Shown piece by piece: positions 50,125 to 58,642 of a stretch of DNA of 64,000 bases (position 1 is its first letter; each line of letters begins with the position of its first letter). The stretch is from PALSA-600 sp037142875 (GTDB taxonomy: Bacteria; Actinomycetota; Thermoleophilia; Gaiellales; Gaiellaceae). The DNA is taken from positions 1-64,000 of the forward strand of contig JBAWZV010000005.1 of the NCBI GenBank assembly GCA_037142875.1, in the 5' to 3' direction. The notes beneath the pieces are model-generated. The model searched no databases. It was not told the origin of the DNA and saw only the letters and a list, made by a program, of their open reading frames with translations. Both the position numbers and the translations under genes were made by a program.

Positions 50125-50887
50125 AGACGAACGCCCCGAGCGTCAATGCCGCGGCAGAGGCGACGACGAGGTAGACGACGTCGGCAAGACGCGGTGCGTG
50201 CCCGAGCCAGATCGCATCGCGGATCGCGTAGATCGGTGGCGCCACGAAGTTCCCCCAGCGCAGGAAGTGCAGGAGCATCGGGTGATCCTGGGCAGCGCTC
50301 GGGAGCCGCTCGAACCGCCAGAGCACCGGCGTGAGGAAGAACCAGGGGAGGAGCGCTGCCGAGAGGATGTGCTCGATGTCGCGGAAGATCACGTTCAGGC
50401 ACGCGACGAGCAACGAGACGCCGGCGACGAGCCCGACGAACACGACCGCGAGCGGCAGCGCCATCCAGACGGTCGTCCGGGCCTCCGGCACGAAGATCAG
50501 CGAGAGCACGACGAGGATCAGGATCATGATCCCGAAGGTGACCGCCTGCGTCGCAACGACCGAGAACGCGACGAGCTGGCGTGGGAATCGCACCTTCTTG
50601 ATCAGCTCGGCGCTATCGACCATCGATCGCGACGACGCCTGCAGTGATACGCCAAAGAAGATCCAGCACGCGAGCCCGGCAAGCAGGTAGATGCCGTAGT
50701 GCGGGATCCCGGCGTTGTTGCGGAGCAGCAGGCCGAAGACGACGAAGTAGACGCCCATGAGCGCAACCGGGTTGAGCACCGACCACAGAACGCCGAGCGC
50801 CGAGCCCCGGTACTTCGCCTGAAAATCCCGGCGAAAGAGGTTGGCGAAGAGCTCGCGGTATCGGACGAGGTCTGCGTAGACCGCCAC
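50087..50887 (-). CDS. ABC polysaccharide exporter permease, Wzm/TagG-like
   Basis: The 266-residue protein has six hydrophobic segments and ABC-2 polysaccharide-permease features: an N-terminal amphipathic stretch FRRDFQAKYRGSALGVLWSV (about 18-37), KKVRFPRQL and VIFRDIEHIL (about 165-174). With the Wzt-like ATPase it should export an undecaprenyl-linked glycan. It starts at GTG 50887 with TAGACT 6 nt upstream. It is separated from its ATPase by hemE and the 49405 gene. Confidence 0.88.
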   Translation of the reverse strand: MAVYADLVRYRELFANLFRRDFQAKYRGSALGVLWSVLNPVALMGVYFVVFGLLLRNNAGIPHYGIYLLAGLACWIFFGVSLQASSRSMVDSAELIKKVRFPRQLVAFSVVATQAVTFGIMILILVVLSLIFVPEARTTVWMALPLAVVFVGLVAGVSLLVACLNVIFRDIEHILSAALLPWFFLTPVLWRFERLPSAAQDHPMLLHFLRWGNFVAPPIYAIRDAIWLGHAPRLADVVYLVVASAAALTLGAFVFSRIDDRLAVEL

Positions 50888-50893
50888 GGCGCC

Positions 50894-50899
50894 AGTCTA
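50894..50899 (-). promoter_or_regulatory. Leaderless -10 element for the Wzm-like gene
   Basis: On the minus strand TAGACT is followed by 6 nt and then the GTG at 50887. Confidence 0.45.
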
Positions 50900-50992
50900 G
50901 GTGAGGTGACCGCCCGGATCGCGGTGGGGCGCCGCGCCCGCGCCGACCGGCTCAGGCAGTAGCGTCCTCACAACGTGCTAACGGGGTTCGGT

Positions 50993-50998
50993 TACCCT
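50993..50998 (+). promoter_or_regulatory. Leaderless -10 element for the WecA-CapD fusion
   Basis: TACCCT is followed by 8 nt and then the GTG at 51007. Confidence 0.45.
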
Positions 50999-51006
50999 CC
51001 GCGCCT

Positions 51007-52818
51007 GTGAGTACCGCGGTCGCGATCGTCGCTCTACCGGTCGCCGTGGCGGTGATCGCGGGGCTTCTTCGCTCGCCGCTCGCGCGACGACTCGTTGCCA
51101 ACCCTGCAACCGACCGCTGGCACGAGACGGCGACGCCGAGCTTCGGTGGGATCGGGATCTTCGCAGGGTTCAGTGCGGGCCTCTGGCTCTCCGTCGCGGC
51201 AGGAGCGTTCAAGGCCGACCGCCCGTTCGTCGGGATCTACTGCGCGATCACGCTCGTCTTCGCGGCAGGCCTCATTGATGACCTGATCGGGCTGCGCCCG
51301 ATCGGCAAGCTCGCAGCGCAGGGAGCGGCGTCGGCGATCGTGCTCGCCACCGGAACGCACGTCCAGGTCGTCGGGAGCCGACCGCTTGGCGATGCGATCG
51401 CGATCCTCTGGCTCGTCGGGGTCGCGAACGCGTTCAACCTGCTCGACAACATGGACGGGCTCGCCGCGACGATCGCCGCGATCGCGTTCGGCTTCTTCGC
51501 GATCGACGCGGTCACCGTGCACCCGAGCCACGCGGCACTCGCGTTCAGCCTTGCCGGGATGCTCGCCTGCGGCGGCTTCCTGCCGTTCAACCTGCGACGC
51601 CGCGGCCCGGCGCTCGTGTTCATGGGCGACTCGGGCAGCCAGGCACTCGGCTTCGCGCTCGCGGCACTCGGGCTCGCGTCGAGCTGGCGTGTCGCCGGGA
51701 CGACCGTGGCGGCGCTCATCCTCCCCGTGCTCGTTCTTGCCGTGCCGCTCCTCGATACGGCGCTCGTCACCGTGATCCGCCTGCTCGAGGGCCGGCCGAT
51801 CCACCAGGGTGGACGCGACCACTCCTCCCATCGGCTCGTGCGCTTCGGACTGACCGAGAAGCACGCGGTCGCGCTCCTTGCCCTGATCGCGCTGTCGATC
51901 GGCGGGTCGAGCCTGGCCTACAACGTGCTCGGGAACGCCCGCTACACGATCATCGGAGTCGTCGTCACCTTTGCGCTGCTCGTGCAGTTCGCGAGCTTCC
52001 TCGCCGACGTCCAGACGCGCCCCGTCGGTGACGGCGAGTCGTTCGGGATCGGCCAGGCTGTCGCCGTCCACTGGCGACGGCTCGCGGAGGTCCTGTTCGA
52101 CTTCGGCGTCATCACCGCCGCGTTCCTCGCTGCGTACGTCCTCGAGTTCGGCTGGCCGGGGACCGAGAGTCAGCGCTTCATCGGCGGTCTGACTCTCCCC
52201 GTGCTCCTCGCAGCCCGGTACCTCGCGTTCATCCCGTTCGGGCTCTATCGCTCTGTGTGGCGCTACGCGGGCGCGCGTGACCTTGCCGCTGTCACCTCGG
52301 CGATCGTCACCTCGGAGCTCGTGGTGCTCTCCTTCATGGTGCTGACGCAGAACATGCGCGACTTCCGGCGGTCGTTCTTCATCGTCGACGCGCTGATCTG
52401 CCTCGTCCTCGTCGCCATCTCGCGGTTTGCCGAGCACGCGATCGTTCCGGGCTCCGGCGTGATGCGCGACCGGGCCGGGCGCCGGACACTGATCGTCGGA
52501 GCCGGCAGGACCGGTCGGAGCCTCATGCGGGAGCTGCGGGAGACGGCGGGTGAGAAGGTCGTCGGGTTCCTCGACGACAACCCTCGCCTCCGCCGCCGCC
52601 GGATCCACGGAGTTCCGGTCGTCGGAACGACAGCCGAGGTCGTCCGCGCGATCGAGCGGACGCGGCCCGACATCGTGCTCGTCACCATCCCGGATGCCCC
52701 GCGCGAGCGTCTCGACGCCCTCGTCGAGGCGTGCGAGAAGGCCGGGACGGCGTGCAAGTTCGTACGGCGCGAGATCGACCTCGATCCTCGCGTCGTCCTC
52801 GGGGCTCACGCAGAGTGA
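51007..52818 (+). CDS. WecA/MraY-type phosphoglycosyltransferase fused to CapD N-terminal-like domain
   Basis: The 603-residue protein has two parts. Residues 1-330 are a polytopic polyprenyl-phosphate sugar-1-phosphate transferase with DD at 91-92, NAFNLLDNMDGL (141-152), FMGDSGS (205-211) and HSSHRL near 276. Residues 345-603 have four helices and then a Rossmann domain (TLIVGAGRTGRSLMRELRE), like the N-terminus of CapD/WbpM dehydratases but without their catalytic dehydratase domain. The first half should start lipid-linked glycan synthesis; the second may sense or regulate. It overlaps the next gene in GTGA. Confidence 0.84.
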   Translation: MSTAVAIVALPVAVAVIAGLLRSPLARRLVANPATDRWHETATPSFGGIGIFAGFSAGLWLSVAAGAFKADRPFVGIYCAITLVFAAGLIDDLIGLRPIGKLAAQGAASAIVLATGTHVQVVGSRPLGDAIAILWLVGVANAFNLLDNMDGLAATIAAIAFGFFAIDAVTVHPSHAALAFSLAGMLACGGFLPFNLRRRGPALVFMGDSGSQALGFALAALGLASSWRVAGTTVAALILPVLVLAVPLLDTALVTVIRLLEGRPIHQGGRDHSSHRLVRFGLTEKHAVALLALIALSIGGSSLAYNVLGNARYTIIGVVVTFALLVQFASFLADVQTRPVGDGESFGIGQAVAVHWRRLAEVLFDFGVITAAFLAAYVLEFGWPGTESQRFIGGLTLPVLLAARYLAFIPFGLYRSVWRYAGARDLAAVTSAIVTSELVVLSFMVLTQNMRDFRRSFFIVDALICLVLVAISRFAEHAIVPGSGVMRDRAGRRTLIVGAGRTGRSLMRELRETAGEKVVGFLDDNPRLRRRRIHGVPVVGTTAEVVRAIERTRPDIVLVTIPDAPRERLDALVEACEKAGTACKFVRREIDLDPRVVLGAHAE

Positions 52819-54923
52819 CGCCACCGGTAACGCCCGCCCCGGGCGCGCAGGCCCGGCGGCGCAAGTCGACCGTCACCGATCGCGTCTTCGCAGCGATCCC
52901 GGTCTTGACGATCGGGCTCTGCGTCCTCGTCTTCTACGGCATCGAGGCGTACCTGCGCAAGACGCCCTGGGTCTTCAGCGACGAGGTCGAGTGGACGCAG
53001 ATCTCGCGGGCGATCGAGTCGACCGGACACGCGGCGCGGCGCGGCGACCCGATCTACTTCAAGACCGTCTACGTGTTCCTGCTGGCCCCGTTCTGGTCGA
53101 TCGACTCGACGACGACCGCTTACGCGGCGATCAAGTACATGAACGTCGTCGTCATGACGCTCGCCGCCGTGCCGACCTACCTGCTCGCCCGGATGCTGCT
53201 GACGCGCCGCACGGCGGCCGTCGTCGCCGTGCTCTCGGTCTCGTTCCCCGGGATGGCGTACGTGACGACGATCATCCCCGACCCGCTTGCCTACACCTGG
53301 TGCGCCCTCTGCACCTGGCTGATCGTCCGCGCCCTCGCATCGCGACGCCGCCGCGACATCGCGATCGCTGTCGTCGGGGCACTGGGAGCGGTGCTCGTGC
53401 GGCAGGACAGACTGTCAACGATCAGCATCGCGTTTGCGATCGCCGCCTTCGGCCTGTGGCTGACCGGCCCTCGCGGCCGCCACCTCCGCCGGAACTGGAC
53501 ATGCAGCGACACCCTCGGCGCCGTCGTCCTCGGCGCCGGTGCGTTCTTCCTCTTCAACCGGGTCGTCCTGCAGCACGTCTCGATCTGGCAGACCTCGACG
53601 CAGCACTACAAGGACAGGATGATCGACCTCGGCTTCCGCGCCGGGCTCTCGTTCGTGATCGGCCTCGGCGTGCTCCCGGCCATCGGCGGGTTCACCGCGC
53701 TCCGCCTGCCCGAGCGACGCAGCGACCCTGTCTACCGGGCGTTCGCCGCGTACGCGGCCGCCACGATCTTCTGCATGTCGCTCTTCACCGCGGTGAAGGC
53801 GGCCTACCTCTCGACCGTCTTCTCGACGCTCTGGGAGGAGCGCAACCTGATCTACCTCGTCCCGATCATGCTCATCGGCACGGGCCTCGTCTTCGAGTCG
53901 AAGCGTCTCGACTGGCGCGTCCTTGCAGGCTCGACGGCTCTCGTCCTCTACATCATCTGCTTCAAGCAGTTCCAGCTCTCGGACCCGTACTTCGAGGCGC
54001 CCGGGTTCGGCATCGCCGTGGTCGCAAACGAGAGCTTCGGCTGGACAGTCAGCGATCTCCGGATCGCCCTGGTGATCGTCACGGGCCTCTCGCTCGCGAT
54101 CGTCGCCCTGCGGCGGCACCGTGCCGTTGCGGTGATCGCCGCCGTCGTCGGCATCGCCTGGATGCTGACGTCCGAGATCAAGATGACCGAGGGCCTCAAC
54201 TCGTACTCGACAGAGTTCGTCGCGAACTCGCCGAAGCCGCTCGACTGGGTCGACCGCGCAACGCACGGCGCGACGACGACGTACCTCGGGCAGGCCGTCC
54301 TCGACATGAACGGCGTGTGGCTGACCGAGTTCTGGAACCGCTCGATCAAGCACGTCGGCAGCCTCGACGGGACCGCGGGCGGCCCCGGCCCGACGGTGAC
54401 CCCGAACATCCTCAGCCCGGACGGCCTGATGTCGGGCCTCGACGACTCGCAGTACGTCCTTGCAGACAACGGGGTCGCGCTCCAGGCTCGCGTTGTCGCA
54501 CGTCGCAAGCACTACGTCCTCTACGCACGGACCGGACCCTGGCGCCTCCGCGACGAGCTCCAGCAGGTGTACTCGGACGGCTGGGTCTCCGGCTGGTCGA
54601 CGTACACGTACTTCGCAGCGGGCCAGCATGGTGACCTGCGGATCACGCTCAGCCGCCTCGGCTACTCGGGCGACGCGCCCGAGGGCAAGGCCGTCATCAC
54701 GGTCGGGCAGGTCGTTCTCGACCGGAACGAGCAGCCGAGCATCGGCCGCGTCGAGGCGAAGGTCACGACCACGGTCGAGAACGGCAAGCAGCATGTCGTC
54801 TCGATCCCGGTCGCGCACACGCCGGTGCGCGTGGTGCTGCGGATCTCGCCGACGTTCCATGCGAGCGTCTCCGATCCACGCGACCTCGGCGCGCAGGTCG
54901 GGTTCCGGTTCGTTCCCCGCTAG
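52815..54923 (+). CDS. Large GT-C-like membrane glycosyltransferase
   Basis: The 702-residue protein has about 11 hydrophobic helices followed by a soluble C-terminal part (about 460-702). After helix 1 come the catalytic-type acidic residues in FSDEVEWTQISRAIESTG (about 53-70). Two dozen residues later comes PIYFKTVYVFLLAPFW. The protein at 58639-60729 has the same plan, including a beta-rich tail, so the two are probably paralogues. It should use a polyprenyl-phosphate sugar outside the membrane. It starts at GTG 52815 and is tail-to-tail with a GT2 gene. Confidence 0.76.
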   Translation: MTPPVTPAPGAQARRRKSTVTDRVFAAIPVLTIGLCVLVFYGIEAYLRKTPWVFSDEVEWTQISRAIESTGHAARRGDPIYFKTVYVFLLAPFWSIDSTTTAYAAIKYMNVVVMTLAAVPTYLLARMLLTRRTAAVVAVLSVSFPGMAYVTTIIPDPLAYTWCALCTWLIVRALASRRRRDIAIAVVGALGAVLVRQDRLSTISIAFAIAAFGLWLTGPRGRHLRRNWTCSDTLGAVVLGAGAFFLFNRVVLQHVSIWQTSTQHYKDRMIDLGFRAGLSFVIGLGVLPAIGGFTALRLPERRSDPVYRAFAAYAAATIFCMSLFTAVKAAYLSTVFSTLWEERNLIYLVPIMLIGTGLVFESKRLDWRVLAGSTALVLYIICFKQFQLSDPYFEAPGFGIAVVANESFGWTVSDLRIALVIVTGLSLAIVALRRHRAVAVIAAVVGIAWMLTSEIKMTEGLNSYSTEFVANSPKPLDWVDRATHGATTTYLGQAVLDMNGVWLTEFWNRSIKHVGSLDGTAGGPGPTVTPNILSPDGLMSGLDDSQYVLADNGVALQARVVARRKHYVLYARTGPWRLRDELQQVYSDGWVSGWSTYTYFAAGQHGDLRITLSRLGYSGDAPEGKAVITVGQVVLDRNEQPSIGRVEAKVTTTVENGKQHVVSIPVAHTPVRVVLRISPTFHASVSDPRDLGAQVGFRFVPR

Positions 54924-55660
54924 AGCGCGCGGAGCCGCTCGGGGTGCTTGCGCACGAACCGCGCAACCCCGCGCCAGTGCCAGAGCGTGCGGCGAGTGAG
55001 CCAGCGCCTGTCGGTCTCGGCCTTGTGCTCGTGCGAAACGACCGCCGCAGGCACATACCAGCGCTCCCAGCCGGCGAGCATCGCCCGGTACTGCAGGTCG
55101 ATGTCCTCGCCGTAGAGCCGGTAGCCCTCGTCGAAGCCGCCGAGCTCCTCGAGCATCGAGCGGCGAACCAGCAGGAACCCGCCCAGCATCCAGTCGACCT
55201 CGACCGGCGTGTCGGGGGTCGGCTCGTCGAGGTGGAAGTGGCGCCGCTGCGGGACGATCTTGCGGAGCGGCGTCCGCCGGACGATCGTGCCGGTCACGGT
55301 TGGAAAGCGCCGCCGCGACGGCTGGGGGCTGCCATCCGGGTACACCATCTGCGGCCCCGCAACGCCGCAGCGCTCGTGGGCGGCCATGAAGTCGCGCAGC
55401 GCGGCAACCGCACCGGGCTCGGGCGTCGCGTCGGGGTTCGCTGCGAGCAGCGCGTCGCCGGAGGTCAGTGCGGCACCGCGGTTCAGGTTCGCCGAGTACC
55501 CGAGCGAGCGCTCGTTGTGGACGGCATCGACGCCGGGCGGCACCGAACCTGGGATGTTCGCGATCACGACGACCTCGTCGACCTGCGCCGCGACGGCAGG
55601 CAGCGACTCCGAGAGCTCGCGTGGCGTGCCGTGCGAGACGACGACTGCGGAGACCTTCAC
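54920..55660 (-). CDS. Family 2 glycosyltransferase
   Basis: The 246-residue protein has a GT-A fold: SAVVVSHGTPRELSESLPAV at the N-terminus, NERSLGYSANLNRG (about 48-61), the DxD-type motif AANPDATP (about 72-79) and the acceptor-site acidic pair GEDIDLQYRAM (about 190-200). It resembles the rhamnosyl/WbbL-like GT2 group. It has no membrane segment and acts at the cytoplasmic face. It starts at GTG 55660 (GTGA overlap) and is the last gene of the minus-strand glycosyltransferase operon. Confidence 0.88.
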   Translation of the reverse strand: MKVSAVVVSHGTPRELSESLPAVAAQVDEVVVIANIPGSVPPGVDAVHNERSLGYSANLNRGAALTSGDALLAANPDATPEPGAVAALRDFMAAHERCGVAGPQMVYPDGSPQPSRRRFPTVTGTIVRRTPLRKIVPQRRHFHLDEPTPDTPVEVDWMLGGFLLVRRSMLEELGGFDEGYRLYGEDIDLQYRAMLAGWERWYVPAAVVSHEHKAETDRRWLTRRTLWHWRGVARFVRKHPERLRAL

Positions 55661-56658
55661 CGGGCGATCACCTCGCGGTAGACAGCCGCTGTCCGTCGCG
55701 CTGCCTCCGCCCACGAGAAGTGCGTGGCGCGCTCGACTCCGGCCGCCGAGAGCCGCTCGTGGTCAGCAAGGGCACGCACCGCGGCCCCGGCGAAGTCGTC
55801 GCCGTCGGCGTAGATCGCCGCCTCGCCACCGACCTCACGGAGGGCCGGCTCGTCGGCGGCCACGACCGGCGTGCCGCACGCCATCGCCTCGAGGACGGGT
55901 AGGCCGAAGCCCTCGAACCGCGAGGGAAGCACCAGCAGCGCGGCGTCTCGGTAGAGCCCGGCGAGCACGTCCCGCTCGACGTACCCGAGGAGCTGCGCAC
56001 CCCCCGCCCGGAGCTCGAGTGCGAGCTGCGGCTCCTTCTCCGGCCCGACCACCATCAGCGGCAGGCCAACTGCCTGCGCTGCGGCGAGCGCAGCGAGCGG
56101 GTTCTTGCGGCGCTGGATCGCCCCGACGAACAGCACGTGCGCGGCGTGCGAGCCTCCCGGGGTAAACGATGGATCGACGCCGTTGTGCGTCACCGTGATC
56201 TTCTCGGCGGGGATGCCGTAGAGGTCGAGCAGGTCGCGGCGCGTGCGCTCCGAGACCGTCAGCACGGCCGAGGCGCGGCGCGCGGCGCGCGGGACGAACG
56301 TCTTGAAGGTGAGACGATCGAGTAGGCCCATGGTGCCCGGCTCTCGCTCGAAGGAGAGGTCGTGGATCGTCACGACCGAGCGGCCGCGATACCCGAGCGG
56401 GAGCGCATGCTGGAAGTGCGCCACGTCCGGTCGGAGCCAGCGAAGTAGGCGAGGCAGCGCAACCGCCATCCGCAGCTCCTGCGAGCGCGCCGCAAGCTCG
56501 ATCGGCTCGACACCGTCCGGGACGAGCTCCGGATGCCGTGTGACGGCGGCGAAGCGCAGGTCGGGCGCGACGAGGGGTAGCTGCCGCAGGAGGTTCATGA
56601 CGTAGGTCTCGTCGCCCGTCCGCTCGCGGCCGAGGACGTCGGCGTCGATGAGAATCAC
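55657..56658 (-). CDS. Family 4 glycosyltransferase
   Basis: The 333-residue GT-B protein starts VILIDADVLGRERTGDETYV (GTG 56658). The C-terminal nucleotide-sugar half has FVGAIQRRKNP (about 175-185) and the EX7E motif in PSRFEGFGLPVLEAMACGTP (about 246-265). The order ERTGDETYVMNLL suggests a mannosyl- or similar transferase. It overlaps both neighbours by 4 bp. Confidence 0.88.
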   Translation of the reverse strand: MILIDADVLGRERTGDETYVMNLLRQLPLVAPDLRFAAVTRHPELVPDGVEPIELAARSQELRMAVALPRLLRWLRPDVAHFQHALPLGYRGRSVVTIHDLSFEREPGTMGLLDRLTFKTFVPRAARRASAVLTVSERTRRDLLDLYGIPAEKITVTHNGVDPSFTPGGSHAAHVLFVGAIQRRKNPLAALAAAQAVGLPLMVVGPEKEPQLALELRAGGAQLLGYVERDVLAGLYRDAALLVLPSRFEGFGLPVLEAMACGTPVVAADEPALREVGGEAAIYADGDDFAGAAVRALADHERLSAAGVERATHFSWAEAARRTAAVYREVIAR

Positions 56659-57575
56659 GCGAGCTCCTCGTAGACGGCCTTCGTTGCGGCTGCAACCTCC
56701 GTCCAGGAGGCGGCACGCCGTGGCGTGGCGGCAGTGGCGCGGCTGATGCCATCGCGGATCGACGCGACGTCCTCCGGGTCGACGTACACGGCGTCCGGAC
56801 CGGCGATCTCGGCCATCGCGCTTGCCCGGCTTGTCACCACGGGGCAGCCACACGCGAGCGCCTCGGCAACCGGGATCCCGAACCCCTCGTAGAGCGACGC
56901 GTAGACCAGGCAGCGCGCCCCCCGGTAGAGCGCGGCCAGCTCGGCGTCGTCGACCTCGCCGAGCCAGGTCACGTTCGGCGGCGGGTCGATACCGCCCCAG
57001 CCGCGGGCGCCGACGACGCGAAGCTCGCCGTCGACGGCAGCGGCGATGCGGGCGAGATTCTTGCGGGGCTCCAGCGTGCCGACCGCGAGCACGTAGTCGC
57101 CGCCGGCGCGCGGCCCGTCGGCGGTGAACGACTCCTCGACGGCGTTCGGCACGACCGTGATCTTCGCCGGTGCGACATCGAGCAGGTCGACCAGCTCGGC
57201 CTTGGTGAACTCCGAGACGGCGATCAGCCGCGAGGCTGCGGAGACGACGCGCGGTACCGCGACGCGCGAGTACGTCCGCGTCCAGCGGTTGAACCACTCG
57301 GGGTGACGCAGGACGGCGAGATCGTGCACCGTCACCACGAGCGGCACGGACGAGGAGAACGGGCCCCGGAAGGTCGGACAGTGCAGGACGTCCGCACCGG
57401 TGACTCGCAGACGCGGGTACCAGAGGGCGTCTGCCGCGAGCGTCCGTAGGCGGGAGGTCGCCGGGAACGACACCTCGCGAACCGGTACGTCGAGATGGTC
57501 GAGGAGCCCCCGCAGGTACCGGGCTGTGCCCGCGCGCGTCTGGCGCAGCGGCGTCGTGTCGATGCCTACGAGAAT
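56655..57575 (-). CDS. Family 4 glycosyltransferase with a non-standard start
   Basis: The conserved GT4 body includes VGTLEPRKN, CLVYASLYEGFGIPVAEALA and TVHDLAVLRHPEWF. The expected N-terminus (GIDTTPLRQTRAGTARYLRG) lies in frame upstream of the first ATG/GTG/TTG, which is GTG 57473. The only credible initiator for the full 306-residue protein is ATT 57575, whose following codons overlap the upstream stop (ATTCTCGTAG). ATT starts are rare but known for infC. The alternative is a shortened 272-residue protein lacking the first Rossmann strand. Confidence 0.8.
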   Translation of the reverse strand: MLVGIDTTPLRQTRAGTARYLRGLLDHLDVPVREVSFPATSRLRTLAADALWYPRLRVTGADVLHCPTFRGPFSSSVPLVVTVHDLAVLRHPEWFNRWTRTYSRVAVPRVVSAASRLIAVSEFTKAELVDLLDVAPAKITVVPNAVEESFTADGPRAGGDYVLAVGTLEPRKNLARIAAAVDGELRVVGARGWGGIDPPPNVTWLGEVDDAELAALYRGARCLVYASLYEGFGIPVAEALACGCPVVTSRASAMAEIAGPDAVYVDPEDVASIRDGISRATAATPRRAASWTEVAAATKAVYEELA

Positions 57576-58642
57576 TGCCGATACCCCTCGAGGAAGAGCT
57601 CACCGGTTCTGGCCCAGGAGAACCGGGCCGCGTGAGCAAAGCCGAGCGCTCGCAGCTCCTCGGAGCGCGAGAGCGCCTCTCTGATCGCGTCTGCGAACGC
57701 CTGCGGGCTCTCGGGATCGGCGCGAAGCGCGGCGTCGCCGCAGGCCTCGTCGAGCGATGGGTGTGCCGAGGAGACGACCGGTGCCCCGGCCGCCATCGCC
57801 TCGGTGATCGGCATCCCGAACCCCTCGAACCGAGACGGGTACACGACCACGGCGGCCCCGCGGTAGAGCCGGGCGAGCTCCTGGTCGTCGACGCGCCCGA
57901 GCCTTAGGATCCCGGGTCGGTCGAGCTGCGGCTGCTCGCCCCAGCCCTGGCCACCAACCAGCACGAGCCGGAGCCCCAGGTCGGCCACCAACGCGAAGGC
58001 GTCAACGAGAGTGCCGAGGTTCTTGCGGGGCTCGAGGGTCGCGACCGTGAGCAGGTAGGGGCCGCCGAGGTCGGCCGCCTCGCCGCCCGGCACGAAGTCG
58101 GCGCCGATTCCCGGGTGGGCGACAACGACCCGCTCCCGTGGGAACCCGAGCGTCGCCGCAACGTCATCGGCGGTGAACGCGGAGTTCGCGAACATCACGT
58201 CGCAGGTTCGGGCCGCGTTCGCGTACTTGCGGCTGTGCATCGACCGTGTCCGTCCGGTTACCCACTCGGGGAAGTGCAGCGGCACGAGATCGTGGATCGT
58301 CGTCGCCCGCACGCCGTGGCGCTGCGGCGGGTACATCCAGTCGGTGAAGTGCAGGGCGTCGAACGGGCCGAGCCAGCGCTCGGCCGGAGGCCAGCCGAGA
58401 CGCGACCACGCGGTTCGCCAGCTGTGCGCACCGATGAGCGTCTTCAGCTCGATCTCGACCGGCGCTCCGTCGAGCGCCTCGGGGATCACGCGCCGTCCCT
58501 CAGGCGATGTCGGGGCGAACGCCACGATCTCGTCGCCGGCCCGCGCAGCCGCCGCGGCGAGCCCCTGCAGCGAGCCCCGGATGTAGTTGTTCACCCCGGT
58601 CCGCTCGTGCGAGAGCGGTGACACGTCGAAGGCGATCCTCAC
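57566..58642 (-). CDS. Family 4 glycosyltransferase
   Basis: The 358-residue GT-B enzyme begins MRIAFDVSPLSHERTGVNNY, the donor half has VATLEPRKNLGTLVDAF (about 199-215), and the EX7E motif lies in SRFEGFGMPITEAMAAGAP (about 267-285). TIHDLVPLHFPEWV (about 115-128) and the N-terminus resemble mannosyltransferases of the WbaZ type. It overlaps the GT-C gene upstream in ATGA and is cytoplasmic. Confidence 0.9.
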   Translation of the reverse strand: MRIAFDVSPLSHERTGVNNYIRGSLQGLAAAAARAGDEIVAFAPTSPEGRRVIPEALDGAPVEIELKTLIGAHSWRTAWSRLGWPPAERWLGPFDALHFTDWMYPPQRHGVRATTIHDLVPLHFPEWVTGRTRSMHSRKYANAARTCDVMFANSAFTADDVAATLGFPRERVVVAHPGIGADFVPGGEAADLGGPYLLTVATLEPRKNLGTLVDAFALVADLGLRLVLVGGQGWGEQPQLDRPGILRLGRVDDQELARLYRGAAVVVYPSRFEGFGMPITEAMAAGAPVVSSAHPSLDEACGDAALRADPESPQAFADAIREALSRSEELRALGFAHAARFSWARTGELFLEGYRQFS

